From positions 124,001 to 188,000 of the forward strand of contig NZ_MLCL01000033.1 in NCBI RefSeq assembly GCF_001942625.1: a stretch of 64,000 nt of DNA. The letters run 5' to 3'. The stretch is from Mycobacterium syngnathidarum. Its GTDB lineage: Bacteria; Actinomycetota; Actinomycetes; Mycobacteriales; Mycobacteriaceae. The notes under the pieces are model-generated. The model did no database searches. It was not told the origin of the DNA and saw only the letters and a program-made list of their open reading frames with translations. Below are positions 21,791-30,886 of the stretch, piece by piece (position 1 is the stretch's first letter; each line of letters begins with the position of its first letter). The position numbers and the translations under genes are program-made.

Positions 21791-23325
21791 TCCCGCCCGG
21801 ACCGGCGCAGCATCTCGAACGCGGAGTCAGGACCCCACGTCCCGGACTCGTACTGATCGGGCTTACCGTGCGTGGCCCAGTACTCCAACGCGGGATCCAG
21901 TATCTTCCAAGACAATTCAACCTCGGCGTTGACCGGGAACAGCGATGGCTCACCCAGCAGCACGTCGAGGATGAGACGCTCGTAGGCTTCCGGTGACTCC
22001 TCGGCGAAGGCCGAGCCGTACGAGAAGTCCATGCTGACATCTCGGACTTCCATGATGTGCCCCGGAACCTTCGAACCGAACCGCAGGGTGATGCCCTCGT
22101 CCGGCTGGACCCGGATCACCAGGGCGTTCTGGCCGAGCTCATCGGTCATCGTGGCGTCGAAGGGTAGATGCGGTGCGCGCTTGAACACCAAGGCGATCTC
22201 GGTGACCCTGCGGCCCAAGCGTTTTCCGGTACGCAGATAGAACGGCACGCCGGCCCAGCGGCGGGTGTCCACTTCCAGGGTGATGGCTGCGAACGTCTCG
22301 GTGGTGGAGGTCTTGGAGAAACCTTCTTCGTCCAACAGCCCGACGACCTTCTCGCCACCCTGCCAGCCGCCGACGTACTGCCCGCGGGAGGTGGTCTCGT
22401 CCAGCGGCTCGGCAAGCCGGGTCGCCGAGAGCACCTTGATCTTCTCGGCCTGTAGTTCAGCGGGGGAGAAGCTCACCGGCTCTTCCATCGCCGTCAGGGC
22501 CAGCAACTGCAGCAGGTGGTTCTGGATGACATCACGCGCAGCGCCGACCCCGTCGTAGTAGCCGCCGCGCCCGCCGAGTCCGATGTCCTCGGCCATCGTG
22601 ATCTGCACGCTGTCGACGTAATGCGAGTTCAACACCGGCTCGAACAGCTCGTTGGCGAAGCGCAGCGCCAGGATGTTCTGGACCGTCTCCTTGCCCAGGT
22701 AGTGGTCGATGCGGAACACCGATGACTCCGGGAACACACTGTTGACGACGCCGTTGAGCTCCTCGGCGCTCTTGAGGTCGTGGCCGAACGGCTTCTCGAT
22801 GACCACCCGGCTCCAGCTGCCCTCCGGCTTGTCCGCCAGCCCAGATTTGGACAATTGCTCGCACACCTGGGGGAACGACTTCGGGGGGATGGACAGATAG
22901 AAGGCGTGATTGCCGCTGGTGCCGCGCTCGACATCGAGTTTGTGCAGGGTGTCTTTGAGGTGCTCGAACGAGGCGTCATCATCGAAAGTGCCCTGCACGA
23001 ACCGGAATCCCTCGGCCAAGCGGTCCCAGACCTCCTGGCGGAAAGGGGTGCGCGCGTGCTGCTTGACCGCGTCGTAGACGATCTTGCCGAAATCCTCGTC
23101 GGCCCAGTCGCGGCGGGCGAAACCGACCAACGCGAAGCTGGGCGGTAACAGGCCGCGGTTGGCCAGGTCGTAGATGGCCGGCATCAGCTTTTTACGGGCC
23201 AGGTCTCCGGTCACGCCGAAGATGACCACCGCGCACGGCCCCGCGATGCGGGGCATGCGCTTGTCGCGCTTGTCCCGCAGCGGGTTACGCCAGGCGGTCG
23301 CCGGCCCGTCGTTGACCGGGCTCAT
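21775..23325 (-). CDS. zwf: Glucose-6-phosphate 1-dehydrogenase
   Basis: 516 aa. Coenzyme loop VIFGVTGDLARKKLMP; substrate motif RIDHYLGKE with catalytic-region His208. Makes 6-phosphogluconolactone and NADPH. The ATG at 23325 follows two tandem 32-bp units, each containing an ATGA that could end one short ORF and begin the next, so the start may be reached by reinitiation after tal. An alternative ATG (MPRIAGPCAVV, 23 residues in) lies closer to the first strand. Confidence 0.95.
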   Translation of the reverse strand: MSPVNDGPATAWRNPLRDKRDKRMPRIAGPCAVVIFGVTGDLARKKLMPAIYDLANRGLLPPSFALVGFARRDWADEDFGKIVYDAVKQHARTPFRQEVWDRLAEGFRFVQGTFDDDASFEHLKDTLHKLDVERGTSGNHAFYLSIPPKSFPQVCEQLSKSGLADKPEGSWSRVVIEKPFGHDLKSAEELNGVVNSVFPESSVFRIDHYLGKETVQNILALRFANELFEPVLNSHYVDSVQITMAEDIGLGGRGGYYDGVGAARDVIQNHLLQLLALTAMEEPVSFSPAELQAEKIKVLSATRLAEPLDETTSRGQYVGGWQGGEKVVGLLDEEGFSKTSTTETFAAITLEVDTRRWAGVPFYLRTGKRLGRRVTEIALVFKRAPHLPFDATMTDELGQNALVIRVQPDEGITLRFGSKVPGHIMEVRDVSMDFSYGSAFAEESPEAYERLILDVLLGEPSLFPVNAEVELSWKILDPALEYWATHGKPDQYESGTWGPDSAFEMLRRSGREWRRP

Positions 23326-23328
23326 CGT

Positions 23329-23392
23329 TGCCCTCGGCTCTTCGCACAGGCGCTCATCGCTGTCCTCGGCTCTTCGCGCAGGCGCTCATCGC
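23329..23392 (-). repeat. Two tandem 32-bp MIRU-like units between tal and zwf
   Basis: Units 23329-23360 and 23361-23392 differ at only 2 of 32 positions. Read on the minus strand each unit begins GCGATGAGCGCC and encodes an 11-residue frame [11 protein letters not shown] whose TGA overlaps the next ATG (ATGA). The first unit's ATGA contains the tal stop; the second frame ends on the zwf ATG. Short ORFs with overlapping ATGA junctions inside operons are the known design of mycobacterial interspersed repetitive units. Confidence 0.75.
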
Positions 23393-24501
23393 GTGGCGGC
23401 GTCGAGTTGGCCCTGTGTCGCGTCGAGCAGTTCCTGCCACGACTTCTCGAATTTCTGGACGCCCTCGTCCTCAAGCACCTTGAACACATCGACGAGGTCG
23501 ATCCCGATGGCGCTGAGCTTGTCGAAGGTCTCTTGCGATGCCGCGGCGGTCCCGCTGATGGTGTTGCCGGTGATCTCGCCGTGATCGGCAACCGCCTCGA
23601 GCGTCTTCTCCGGCAACGTGTTCACCGTATGCGGCGCAACCAACTCGGTGACGTAGAGCGTGTCCGAGTACTCCGGATTCTTGACGCCGGTGGACGCCCA
23701 CAGCACGCGTTGCACCCGGGCGCCGTCGGCCTTGAGTGCGGCGAAACGTTGCCCGCCGAAGACTTCTTCGTACGCCGCGTAGGCCAGGCGGGAGTTGGCC
23801 ACACCGGCCTTTCCGCGCAGCGCCAGCGCCTCATCCGATCCGATCTTTTCCAGCCGGCCGTCGATTTCGGTGTCCACCCGGGAAACGAAGAACGAGGCGA
23901 CCGAGTGGATCTTGGACAGATCGTGTCCGGCTTCCTTGGCAGCCTCCAGCCCGGCCAGATACGCGTCCATCACCGCGCGGTGCCGCTCTACCGAGAAGAT
24001 CAGGGTGACGTTGACCGAGATGCCTTCGGCGATCACCGCGGTGATCGCGGGCAGGCCCGCCAGCGTCGCGGGAATCTTGATCAACAGGTTGGGCCGGTCG
24101 ACGATCTTCCACAGCTCGATCGCCTGCAGGATCGTCTTGTCGGTGTCGTGGGCCAGCCGCGGGTCGACCTCGATCGACACCCGGCCGTCGATGCCGTCGG
24201 AGGCCTCGTACTGCTTGGCCAGCACGTCACAGGCGTTGCGGACGTCGTCGGTGGTGACGGTGCGGACGGTGGCGTCGACGTCGGCGCCCCGCTCGGCGAG
24301 TTCCTTGACCTGGGCGTCGTAGGCGGTGCCCTTCGACAGCGCCGCTTGGAAGATCGACGGGTTGGTGGTCACCCCCACGACACTGCGGGTGTCGATCAAG
24401 TTCTGCAGGTTGCCGGTCTGCAGCCGCTCCCGCGACAGATCGTCGAGCCAGACGGATACACCCGCGGCACTCAGCGCCGCGAGATTCGGGTTCTGAGTCA
24501 T
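23386..24501 (-). CDS. tal: Transaldolase
   Basis: 371 aa from ATG 24501 ([14 protein letters not shown]); the longer frame upstream overlaps tkt and is unmatched. The Schiff-base lysine is Lys142 in [19 protein letters not shown] is the first family motif. The sequence is of the longer actinobacterial TalB type. Moves a dihydroxyacetone unit from sedoheptulose 7-phosphate to glyceraldehyde 3-phosphate. 28 bp after tkt; its stop lies in the repeat before zwf. Confidence 0.95.
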   Translation of the reverse strand: MTQNPNLAALSAAGVSVWLDDLSRERLQTGNLQNLIDTRSVVGVTTNPSIFQAALSKGTAYDAQVKELAERGADVDATVRTVTTDDVRNACDVLAKQYEASDGIDGRVSIEVDPRLAHDTDKTILQAIELWKIVDRPNLLIKIPATLAGLPAITAVIAEGISVNVTLIFSVERHRAVMDAYLAGLEAAKEAGHDLSKIHSVASFFVSRVDTEIDGRLEKIGSDEALALRGKAGVANSRLAYAAYEEVFGGQRFAALKADGARVQRVLWASTGVKNPEYSDTLYVTELVAPHTVNTLPEKTLEAVADHGEITGNTISGTAAASQETFDKLSAIGIDLVDVFKVLEDEGVQKFEKSWQELLDATQGQLDAATR

Positions 24502-24529
24502 GTTCGCCTTCTCCTGCCAGTCGTCCTGA

Positions 24530-26620
24530 TTAGTTGTCCAGGGATCGTTCCGCCGCGGCCGCCACGGCCTCGGGGGTGAAGCCGAACTCACGGAACAGCG
24601 TCTTGTCGTCGGCCGAGGCGCCGTAGTGCTCGATCGACACGATCTCGCCGGTGTCCCCGACCAGCTTGTACCAACTCTGCGCCACGGCGGCCTCGACCGC
24701 CACCCGGGCCGAAACCGCAGGCGGCAGCACCGAATCGCGGTACTCCTGAGGCTGCGATTCGAACCACTCGACGCACGGCATCGACACCACGCTCGCGTTG
24801 ATGTCCTTGTCCGCCAACAGCTTCTGCGCTGCGACGGCCAACTGGAGCTCGGAACCGGTGGCGATGATCACCACGTCGGGGTTCTCATCCGGGGTGCCGC
24901 CGAGCACGTAGCCACCGCGGGCCACGCCCTCGGCGCTGGTGCCTTCGATCACGGGGACGCCCTGGCGGGTCAGGATCAGCCCGACCGGGCCGGTGCTGGC
25001 GGTGCGCTCCAGGATGGTCTTCCACGCGTAGGAGGTCTCGTTCGGGTCGCCGGGGCGCACCACCGACAGGTTCGGGATCGCGCGCAGCGCCGCCAGATGC
25101 TCGATCGGCTGGTGCGTGGGACCGTCCTCGCCGAGGCCGATCGAATCGTGCGTCCAGACGTAGATCGGGTCGATGTTCATCAACGAGGCCAAACGCACGG
25201 CCGGCCGCATGTAATCCGAGAACTGCAGGAACGTGCCACCGTACGGCCGGGTTGGGCCGTGCAGCACGATGCCGGACAGGATCGCGGCCATCGCATGCTC
25301 ACGGATGCCGAAGTGCAGGGTGCGGCCGTACCAGGTCGCATTCCAGTCCTCGGTCGAGATCGACGGCGGCCCAAAGGAGTTCGCGCCCTTGATCGTGGTG
25401 TTGTTGCTGCCGGCGAGGTCAGCCGAACCGCCCCACAGTTCGGGCAGCGTCTGACCGACGGCGGCCAGCACGGCACCGGAGGCGGCACGGGTGGCCACCG
25501 GCTTGGACTCGAGCTCCCAGTGCGGCAGGTCGGCATCCCAGCCTTCGGGCAGCTCACGCGCCTGCAGCCGGTCCAGCAACGCCTTGCGCTCCGGCTCCCG
25601 CTTGGCCCAGGCGTCGAAGCTCAGCTGCCACTCGTCGTGCACCTTCTTGCCGCGAGCCACCAGCTCACGGGTGTGGGTGATGACGTCGTCGCGCACTTCG
25701 AAGCTCTTGTCGGGGTCGAAGCCGAGGATCTTCTTGGTGGCCGCCACCTCGTCGGCTCCCAGTGCCGAGCCGTGCACCCCGCCGGTGTTCATCTTGTTCG
25801 GGGCCGGGTAGCCGATGATCGTGCGCAGCGCGATGAACGACGGCTTGTCGGTGACCTTCTTGGCCTCGGCGATCGCCGCCTCGATTCCGGCGACGTTCTC
25901 GCCGCCCTCGACCTCCTGCACGTGCCAGCCGTAAGCGCGGTAGCGCGCGGGCACATCCTCGCTCAACGCGATGTCGGTGTTGTGCTCGATGGAGATCTTG
26001 TTGTCGTCCCAGAACACGATGAGGTTGCCGAGCTGCTGGGTACCTGCGAGCGACGAGGCTTCGCTGGTGACACCTTCCTCGATGTCGCCGTCAGAGGCGA
26101 CCACATAGATGTAGTGGTCGAACGGGCTCTCGCCCGGCGCGGTGTCGGGGTCGAACAGTCCGCGCTCGTAGCGAGCGGCCATGGCCATGCCGACCGCCGA
26201 GGCCAGCCCCTGGCCCAGCGGACCGGTGGTGATCTCCACACCCTTGGTGTGGTGGTACTCGGGGTGTCCCGGGGTGAGCGAGCCCCAGGTGCGCAGGGCC
26301 TCGATGTCGGCCAGCTCCAGGCCGAACCCGCCGAGGTAGAGCTGCAGGTAGAGGGTCAGGCTGGAATGCCCGCAGGACAGTACGAAGCGGTCGCGACCGA
26401 TCCATTCGGTGTCGCTGGGATCGTGGCGCAGCTGCCGCTGGAACAACGTGTAGGCGAGGGGAGCCAGGCTCATCGCGGTACCCGGGTGGCCGTTGCCGAC
26501 CTTCTGCACCGCGTCAGCCGCGAGCACCCGGACGGTGTCGACGGCAACGCTGTCGAGCTCGGTCCAGTCATCTGGGTGGTTGGGCTGGGTGAGAGCGGTG
26601 ATCTCTTCGGCGGTGGTCAC
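24530..26620 (-). CDS. tkt: Transketolase
   Basis: 696 aa from GTG 26620 ([13 protein letters not shown]), which matches mycobacterial Tkt; a longer frame to 26671 is open but unmatched. Thiamine diphosphate motif SDGDIEEG...N at about residues 170-200, [17 protein letters not shown] at the N-terminus, and the transketolase signature [18 protein letters not shown]. Transfers two-carbon units in the pentose phosphate pathway. First gene of the minus-strand cluster tkt-tal-zwf-opcA-pgl. Confidence 0.95.
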   Translation of the reverse strand: MTTAEEITALTQPNHPDDWTELDSVAVDTVRVLAADAVQKVGNGHPGTAMSLAPLAYTLFQRQLRHDPSDTEWIGRDRFVLSCGHSSLTLYLQLYLGGFGLELADIEALRTWGSLTPGHPEYHHTKGVEITTGPLGQGLASAVGMAMAARYERGLFDPDTAPGESPFDHYIYVVASDGDIEEGVTSEASSLAGTQQLGNLIVFWDDNKISIEHNTDIALSEDVPARYRAYGWHVQEVEGGENVAGIEAAIAEAKKVTDKPSFIALRTIIGYPAPNKMNTGGVHGSALGADEVAATKKILGFDPDKSFEVRDDVITHTRELVARGKKVHDEWQLSFDAWAKREPERKALLDRLQARELPEGWDADLPHWELESKPVATRAASGAVLAAVGQTLPELWGGSADLAGSNNTTIKGANSFGPPSISTEDWNATWYGRTLHFGIREHAMAAILSGIVLHGPTRPYGGTFLQFSDYMRPAVRLASLMNIDPIYVWTHDSIGLGEDGPTHQPIEHLAALRAIPNLSVVRPGDPNETSYAWKTILERTASTGPVGLILTRQGVPVIEGTSAEGVARGGYVLGGTPDENPDVVIIATGSELQLAVAAQKLLADKDINASVVSMPCVEWFESQPQEYRDSVLPPAVSARVAVEAAVAQSWYKLVGDTGEIVSIEHYGASADDKTLFREFGFTPEAVAAAAERSLDN

Positions 26621-26852
26621 TAAGCTCACTTCCTCGTCTTCTATCTGCTGGCATGTGCTCGCAGTTGCCATGCTGCTACGACAAACACCCTAGTGGGGCG
26701 GACTCATCCGATGCAGACTGGTTCTCGCACCGATACCCGGTCGTTTACCCGTAGTTGCCCCGGAACAGACCCTGCGGTGCCGAGGCATTCAGGCGGCGGT
26801 CTACCATCGTGTGTAGTAGAAGCCGCGTGACGCCACCCGAGGAGTTATTTGC

Positions 26853-27785
26853 GTGAGCATTCGCGAGCGCCGGCTCATCAATGGGGCGCCGAGCCGAATA
26901 CGGACCACGTTCCTGTCGTATCTGGCATTGACCAAGCCGCGCGTGATCGAGTTGTTGCTGGTCACCACCATTCCAGCGATGCTGTTCGCGGACCGCGGCA
27001 CGATTGACCCGCTGCTGATCCTCAACACCCTGATCGGCGGTGGGCTCGCGGCGGCCGGCGCCAACACGCTCAACTGCGTGGCTGACGCCGACATCGACAA
27101 GGTGATGAAGCGGACCGCGCGCCGCCCGCTGGCCAAGGCTTCGGTGCCTACCCGGCATGCCCTGATCTTCGGGCTGGTGCTCTCGGTCACGTCCTTCTGC
27201 TGGCTGTGGTGGACCTCGAATCTGCTGTCCGGGTTACTGGCCGTTGCCACGATCGCGTTCTACGTCTTCGTCTACACGTTGCTGCTCAAACGCCGCACCT
27301 CGCAGAACGTGGTGTGGGGCGGCGCGGCCGGTTGCATGCCGGTGATGATCGGCTGGTCCGCGGTGACCGGCACGATCCAGTGGCAAGCGTTGGTGATGTT
27401 CCTGATCATCTTCTTCTGGACACCGCCGCACACCTGGGCACTGGCCATGCGATACAAGGACGACTACAAGGCGGCCGGGGTGCCGATGTTGCCCGCGGTG
27501 GCCACCGAGCGCGAGGTTACCCGCCAGATCCTGATCTACACCTGGCTGACGGTGCTCACCACGCTGGTGCTGGCGCTGGCCACCGGATGGCTCTACGGCG
27601 CGGTGGCCCTGCTGGCGGGCGCGTGGTTCCTGGTGATGGCGCACCAGCTGTACTCCGGGGTCAAGCGCGGCGAGCCGGTGAAGCCGCTGCGGTTGTTCCT
27701 GCAGTCGAACAACTACCTGGCCGTGGTGTTCTGCGCGCTGGCCATCGACTCGGCGCTGGCGCTGCCCACGATCTTCGGTCACTGA
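26853..27785 (+). CDS. ctaB: Protoheme IX farnesyltransferase
   Basis: 310 aa. GTG start with GAGGAG eight bases upstream. UbiA prenyltransferase with about nine membrane helices; the two aspartate-rich motifs are [15 protein letters not shown] and [10 protein letters not shown]. Converts heme b to heme O for cytochrome oxidase; ctaA downstream in the window (minus strand) makes heme A. Divergent from tkt with a 232-bp gap. Confidence 0.94.
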   Translation: MSIRERRLINGAPSRIRTTFLSYLALTKPRVIELLLVTTIPAMLFADRGTIDPLLILNTLIGGGLAAAGANTLNCVADADIDKVMKRTARRPLAKASVPTRHALIFGLVLSVTSFCWLWWTSNLLSGLLAVATIAFYVFVYTLLLKRRTSQNVVWGGAAGCMPVMIGWSAVTGTIQWQALVMFLIIFFWTPPHTWALAMRYKDDYKAAGVPMLPAVATEREVTRQILIYTWLTVLTTLVLALATGWLYGAVALLAGAWFLVMAHQLYSGVKRGEPVKPLRLFLQSNNYLAVVFCALAIDSALALPTIFGH

Positions 27786-27806
27786 GCCCGCACCGGACCG
27801 TGGGCT
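27785..27806 (+). terminator. Weak hairpin after ctaB
   Basis: AGCCC (27785-27789) pairs with GGGCT (27802-27806) across a 12-base loop that can close further. No T-run. Likely marks the ctaB end before the riboswitch leader. Confidence 0.3.
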
Positions 27807-27827
27807 AGGGTATCCACGATCCATAAC

Positions 27828-27947
27828 GCGATGGGACCCAGGAAACCGGTGTGAATCCGGTGCGGTCCCGCCACTGTGACCGGACCGCGAACCTCGATGC
27901 ATCCAACGGGGTAGCTCAGTCCGGGAGCCACGACACTGACCCATCGC
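27828..27947 (+). promoter_or_regulatory. Cobalamin riboswitch (aptamer)
   Basis: Outer helix P1 is a perfect 8-bp pairing, GCGATGGG (27828-27835) with CCCATCGC (27940-27947). Between them are the conserved core GGTGTGAATCC, the box CCCGCCACTGT and the distal B12-box segment GTCCGGGAGCCACGACAC. The expression platform lies at 27948-27986 and includes the ribosome site GGGAGG. A segment ACCTC (27891-27895) inside the aptamer is complementary to GAGGT of that site (27978-27982), so translation control by sequestration is possible. High cobalamin should switch the downstream operon off. Confidence 0.92.
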
Positions 27948-27986
27948 GGACAACATCCACGGAGCGCGGACTCCCGGGAGGTATTC

Positions 27987-29102
27987 GTGAGCGGTCAGTT
28001 CATCGCGCGCCGGAAAATGTTGGGCGGAATCCTGGCCACCGCCGCGGCATCGGTGGTGGGCGTCGGGTGCGGACGGGCCGAATCAGGCAGTGGGGTCGGG
28101 GCCGTCACGGTCACCGATCTCGCCGGTGCGACCGTGCAGTTGCCGCGGCCGGCCCGGCGGGTGGTGACCATCCCGAAGCCGGCCGCGTCGATGATGGTGG
28201 CCGTCAACGGCGGACCCGAGGTTCTGGTCGGCATGAACGCCGCCTCGCGTTCTGCGATCGAGGACAGTTTCATCGGCGCGGCGTATCCGGGGCTGCTGAC
28301 GGTTCCCACCGACGTGGCAGGCGCCGAGTTCGCACCGAACGTGGAGAGCGTGCTGGCGCTGGACCCGGATGTGGTGATCCAGTGGGGCGACCGTGGCCCT
28401 GGCATCGTTGAACCATTGCAGAATGCCGGGTTGACCGTGGCGCAGCTGCGTTACGGAACCCAGCAGGATCTCGAGGACGCGGTTGCGCTCTACGGCGAAC
28501 TGCTCGGCAAGCCGGAGCGGGCCGCGGCACTGATCGGTTGGATGCGCGATCGAATGCGGTTGTTGCGCAGTGAGATTCCGGTGCCCGATGCCAGCTCGAC
28601 GCGGCCATCGGTGCTGTACCTGCGGGGCGCCGCCGACACGCTGGATGTGGGCGGCCGGGCGTCCTACAACCACTTCGTCACCGAACTCGTCGGTGCCCGC
28701 AATCCCGCTGTGGAGATCGACGCCGACGAGGCCCCCATCGACACCGAGCAGCTGCTGAGGTGGGATCCCGACATCGTCCTGCTGGGCAACTTCGGTCCGA
28801 AGCTGCCCGCAGATCTTTACCGTGACCCGGCGCTGGCGAGCCTGCGGGCCGTGGCGCAACGTCGGATCTACAAGGTGCCGTTGGGCGGATACCGGTGGGA
28901 TCCCCCGAGCCAGGAATCACCTTTGATGTGGCAGTGGTTGGCCGGAGTGGTCCACGGGACCGGGGCACCCGGCCTGCGCGCCGAAGTGGCCAGGCAGTAC
29001 GCGCTCTGGTACGGCACCGAACCCACCGATGCGCAAATCGGCGAGATCCTCTACTCCACAGCCAATTCCGACTCCAGTGACTATGTTGACTTCGGCCGCT
29101 GA
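27987..29102 (+). CDS. Corrinoid-type ABC transporter substrate-binding lipoprotein
   Basis: 371 aa. GTG start preceded by GGGAGG. The signal has twin arginines (RRKMLGG) and a cysteine at residue 28 after a hydrophobic run, so a lipoprotein possibly exported by Tat; the lipobox is imperfect (GVGC). The rest is a type III (FecB/BtuF) binding fold: VVTIPKPAASMMVAV, ALDPDVVIQWGD, the helical linker, and WDPDIVLLGNFG. The cobalamin riboswitch upstream argues for corrinoid or cobalt rather than siderophore. Overlaps the permease gene by 20 bp. Confidence 0.87.
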   Translation: MSGQFIARRKMLGGILATAAASVVGVGCGRAESGSGVGAVTVTDLAGATVQLPRPARRVVTIPKPAASMMVAVNGGPEVLVGMNAASRSAIEDSFIGAAYPGLLTVPTDVAGAEFAPNVESVLALDPDVVIQWGDRGPGIVEPLQNAGLTVAQLRYGTQQDLEDAVALYGELLGKPERAAALIGWMRDRMRLLRSEIPVPDASSTRPSVLYLRGAADTLDVGGRASYNHFVTELVGARNPAVEIDADEAPIDTEQLLRWDPDIVLLGNFGPKLPADLYRDPALASLRAVAQRRIYKVPLGGYRWDPPSQESPLMWQWLAGVVHGTGAPGLRAEVARQYALWYGTEPTDAQIGEILYSTANSDSSDYVDFGR

Positions 29103-30129
29103 GCGCTCGGCCGTATCCAGCGTCCGTACCGCGTATCTCGTCATTCCGGTGGGTGTCGTGCTGGTGGCCGTCATCGCGCTTGCCGTGGGCAGGTACTCGG
29201 TCGCGCCGGATCAGGTCGTGCGGATTCTGCTCGGTCGGCTGCTGCCGCTCGAGCAGACCTGGACTGCGGCCGAGGATGCTGTCGTGCTCAACGTCCGGCT
29301 GCCCCGCGTGTTGTTGGCCATTCTGGTCGGCGCGGGACTCGCCGGCTGCGGGGCCGCGCTACAAGCGGTGTTCGGCAATCCGCTGGTCAGCCCACAGATC
29401 CTCGGCGTCTCGTCCGGCGCATCATTCGGGGGTGCGCTCGCCATCGTCCTGAGCCTTGGCTCGGCTGCCCTGGTACTGGGTTCGTTCGGGTTCGGGATGG
29501 CCGCACTGGTGGCGGTCTTCGCCGTCAGTCGAACTCGAGGACCGACCCCACCGCTGGCGATCGTGTTGTCGGGCATTGTGGTCGGAGCGTTCTTCACGGC
29601 GTTGGTGTCGTTCATGACCTACCTCGCTGATCCGTACGGCGAACTGCAATCGCTGGTCTTCTGGTTGCTGGGCAGCCTGGCCACCGCCACTTACGCGAAG
29701 GTCGTCATCGCCGGGGTGCCGGTACTGCTCGGCGGCGCCGTCATCTACGCATTGCGCTGGCGGATCAACGTGCTTTCGCTGGGCGACGAGGACGCTGTGA
29801 CACTGGGATTGCATCCCGGCCGGCTGCGCTGGCTGATTTTCACCGCTGTCGCGGCGATCGTTGCCGGGGCGGTGGCGGTCAGCGGCGTCATCGGTTGGGT
29901 GGGGTTGGTGGTACCGCACCTGGCCCGGCTGTGGGTCGGGGCGGACAACCGGGTGCTCATCCCGGTCAGCATCGGCCTCGGCGCCGCATATCTGACCGCG
30001 ATCGACACCGTCACCCGCACACTGGGGGTCGCCGAGATCCCGCTGGGCGTACTTACCGCCATCGTCGGCGCACCGGTGTTTCTGATCCTGTTGCGTAGCC
30101 GCCGGCAACGGATGTGGTCGGATGCTTGA
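29083..30129 (+). CDS. FecCD/BtuC-family ABC transporter permease
   Basis: 348 aa from ATG 29083 (MLTSAAERSAVSS), which overlaps the binding-protein gene; an earlier in-frame start would overlap more. About ten membrane helices. Family signatures: LPRVLLAILVGAGLAGCGAALQ, NPLVSPQILGVSSGASFGG, and GVIGWVGLVVPHLARL. Forms the channel dimer of a BtuCD-like importer. Ends 8 bp inside the ATPase gene. Confidence 0.92.
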   Translation: MLTSAAERSAVSSVRTAYLVIPVGVVLVAVIALAVGRYSVAPDQVVRILLGRLLPLEQTWTAAEDAVVLNVRLPRVLLAILVGAGLAGCGAALQAVFGNPLVSPQILGVSSGASFGGALAIVLSLGSAALVLGSFGFGMAALVAVFAVSRTRGPTPPLAIVLSGIVVGAFFTALVSFMTYLADPYGELQSLVFWLLGSLATATYAKVVIAGVPVLLGGAVIYALRWRINVLSLGDEDAVTLGLHPGRLRWLIFTAVAAIVAGAVAVSGVIGWVGLVVPHLARLWVGADNRVLIPVSIGLGAAYLTAIDTVTRTLGVAEIPLGVLTAIVGAPVFLILLRSRRQRMWSDA

Positions 30130-30886
30130 ACTCGATGGACTCGGCTTCGCCTACGACCGTGAGCGATGGCTCTTCCGCGATGTCTGCTACCAACTCGCGC
30201 CGGGCGAGATTCTCTCGGTCCTGGGCCCCAACGGCCGCGGTAAGACCACCTTGTTGCGCTGCGTGGTCGGTCTGGCGGAGCCGTCAGAAGGCCGCGTCCG
30301 CGCCGACGGGGTGATCGGGTACGTCCCGCAGAGCCACCGCTCCACCTTCGCCTACACGGCGATGGACATGGTGCTGATGGGACGCGTTCGGCATCTGGGC
30401 CGGATGACCAGGCCGGGACGGCGGGATTATCGGTGCGCGCAGGCCGCCCTCGAACGGGTCGGTATCGCCCCGCTCGCCGACCGGGACTATCCCTCACTCA
30501 GCGGCGGCGAGCGTCAGCTGGTGCTGATCGCGCGGGCAATCGCCGCCGAGGGACAGGTATTGGTGCTCGATGAACCCGCCGCCGCACTGGATCTGCGTAA
30601 TCAGGGCCGGGTGCTGCATCTGCTGCGCGGCCTGGCCGACGAGGGACACGGCATCGTGTTGACCACTCACCATCCCGACCACGCCCTCGAGATCGCAGAC
30701 ACCGCGTTGCTGTTGGGCGGTGGCGCCGATGTCCGGGTCGGCCCGGCCGACACGCTGCTGACCGACGTCGTTGTTTCCGAACTCTACGGTGTCCGTGCTC
30801 ATTCCCTGACCCTGACGCCCACCAGCGCGACGGACTCGCCCCGACGCACCATCGTGGTCCGCTACGACCAGGAGTTGCACCCATGA
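30122..30886 (+). CDS. ABC transporter ATPase (BtuD/FecE type)
   Basis: 254 aa. Walker A GPNGRGKTT, Q-loop VPQSHRSTFAYTAMD, signature LSGGERQL, Walker B VLVLDEPAAALD and switch TTHHPDHALEIAD. All catalytic residues are present. Powers the importer with the preceding permease. The start overlaps the permease stop by 8 bp and the stop overlaps the next gene by 4 bp (ATGA), so the fusion protein below is translationally coupled to the transporter. Confidence 0.93.
   Translation: MLELDGLGFAYDRERWLFRDVCYQLAPGEILSVLGPNGRGKTTLLRCVVGLAEPSEGRVRADGVIGYVPQSHRSTFAYTAMDMVLMGRVRHLGRMTRPGRRDYRCAQAALERVGIAPLADRDYPSLSGGERQLVLIARAIAAEGQVLVLDEPAAALDLRNQGRVLHLLRGLADEGHGIVLTTHHPDHALEIADTALLLGGGADVRVGPADTLLTDVVVSELYGVRAHSLTLTPTSATDSPRRTIVVRYDQELHP

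Noticed and set aside
24626..26623. 665-codon open frame opposite tkt
   Set aside because: Antisense shadow of transketolase; composition is arginine/glycine/histidine-rich with no recognisable domain.
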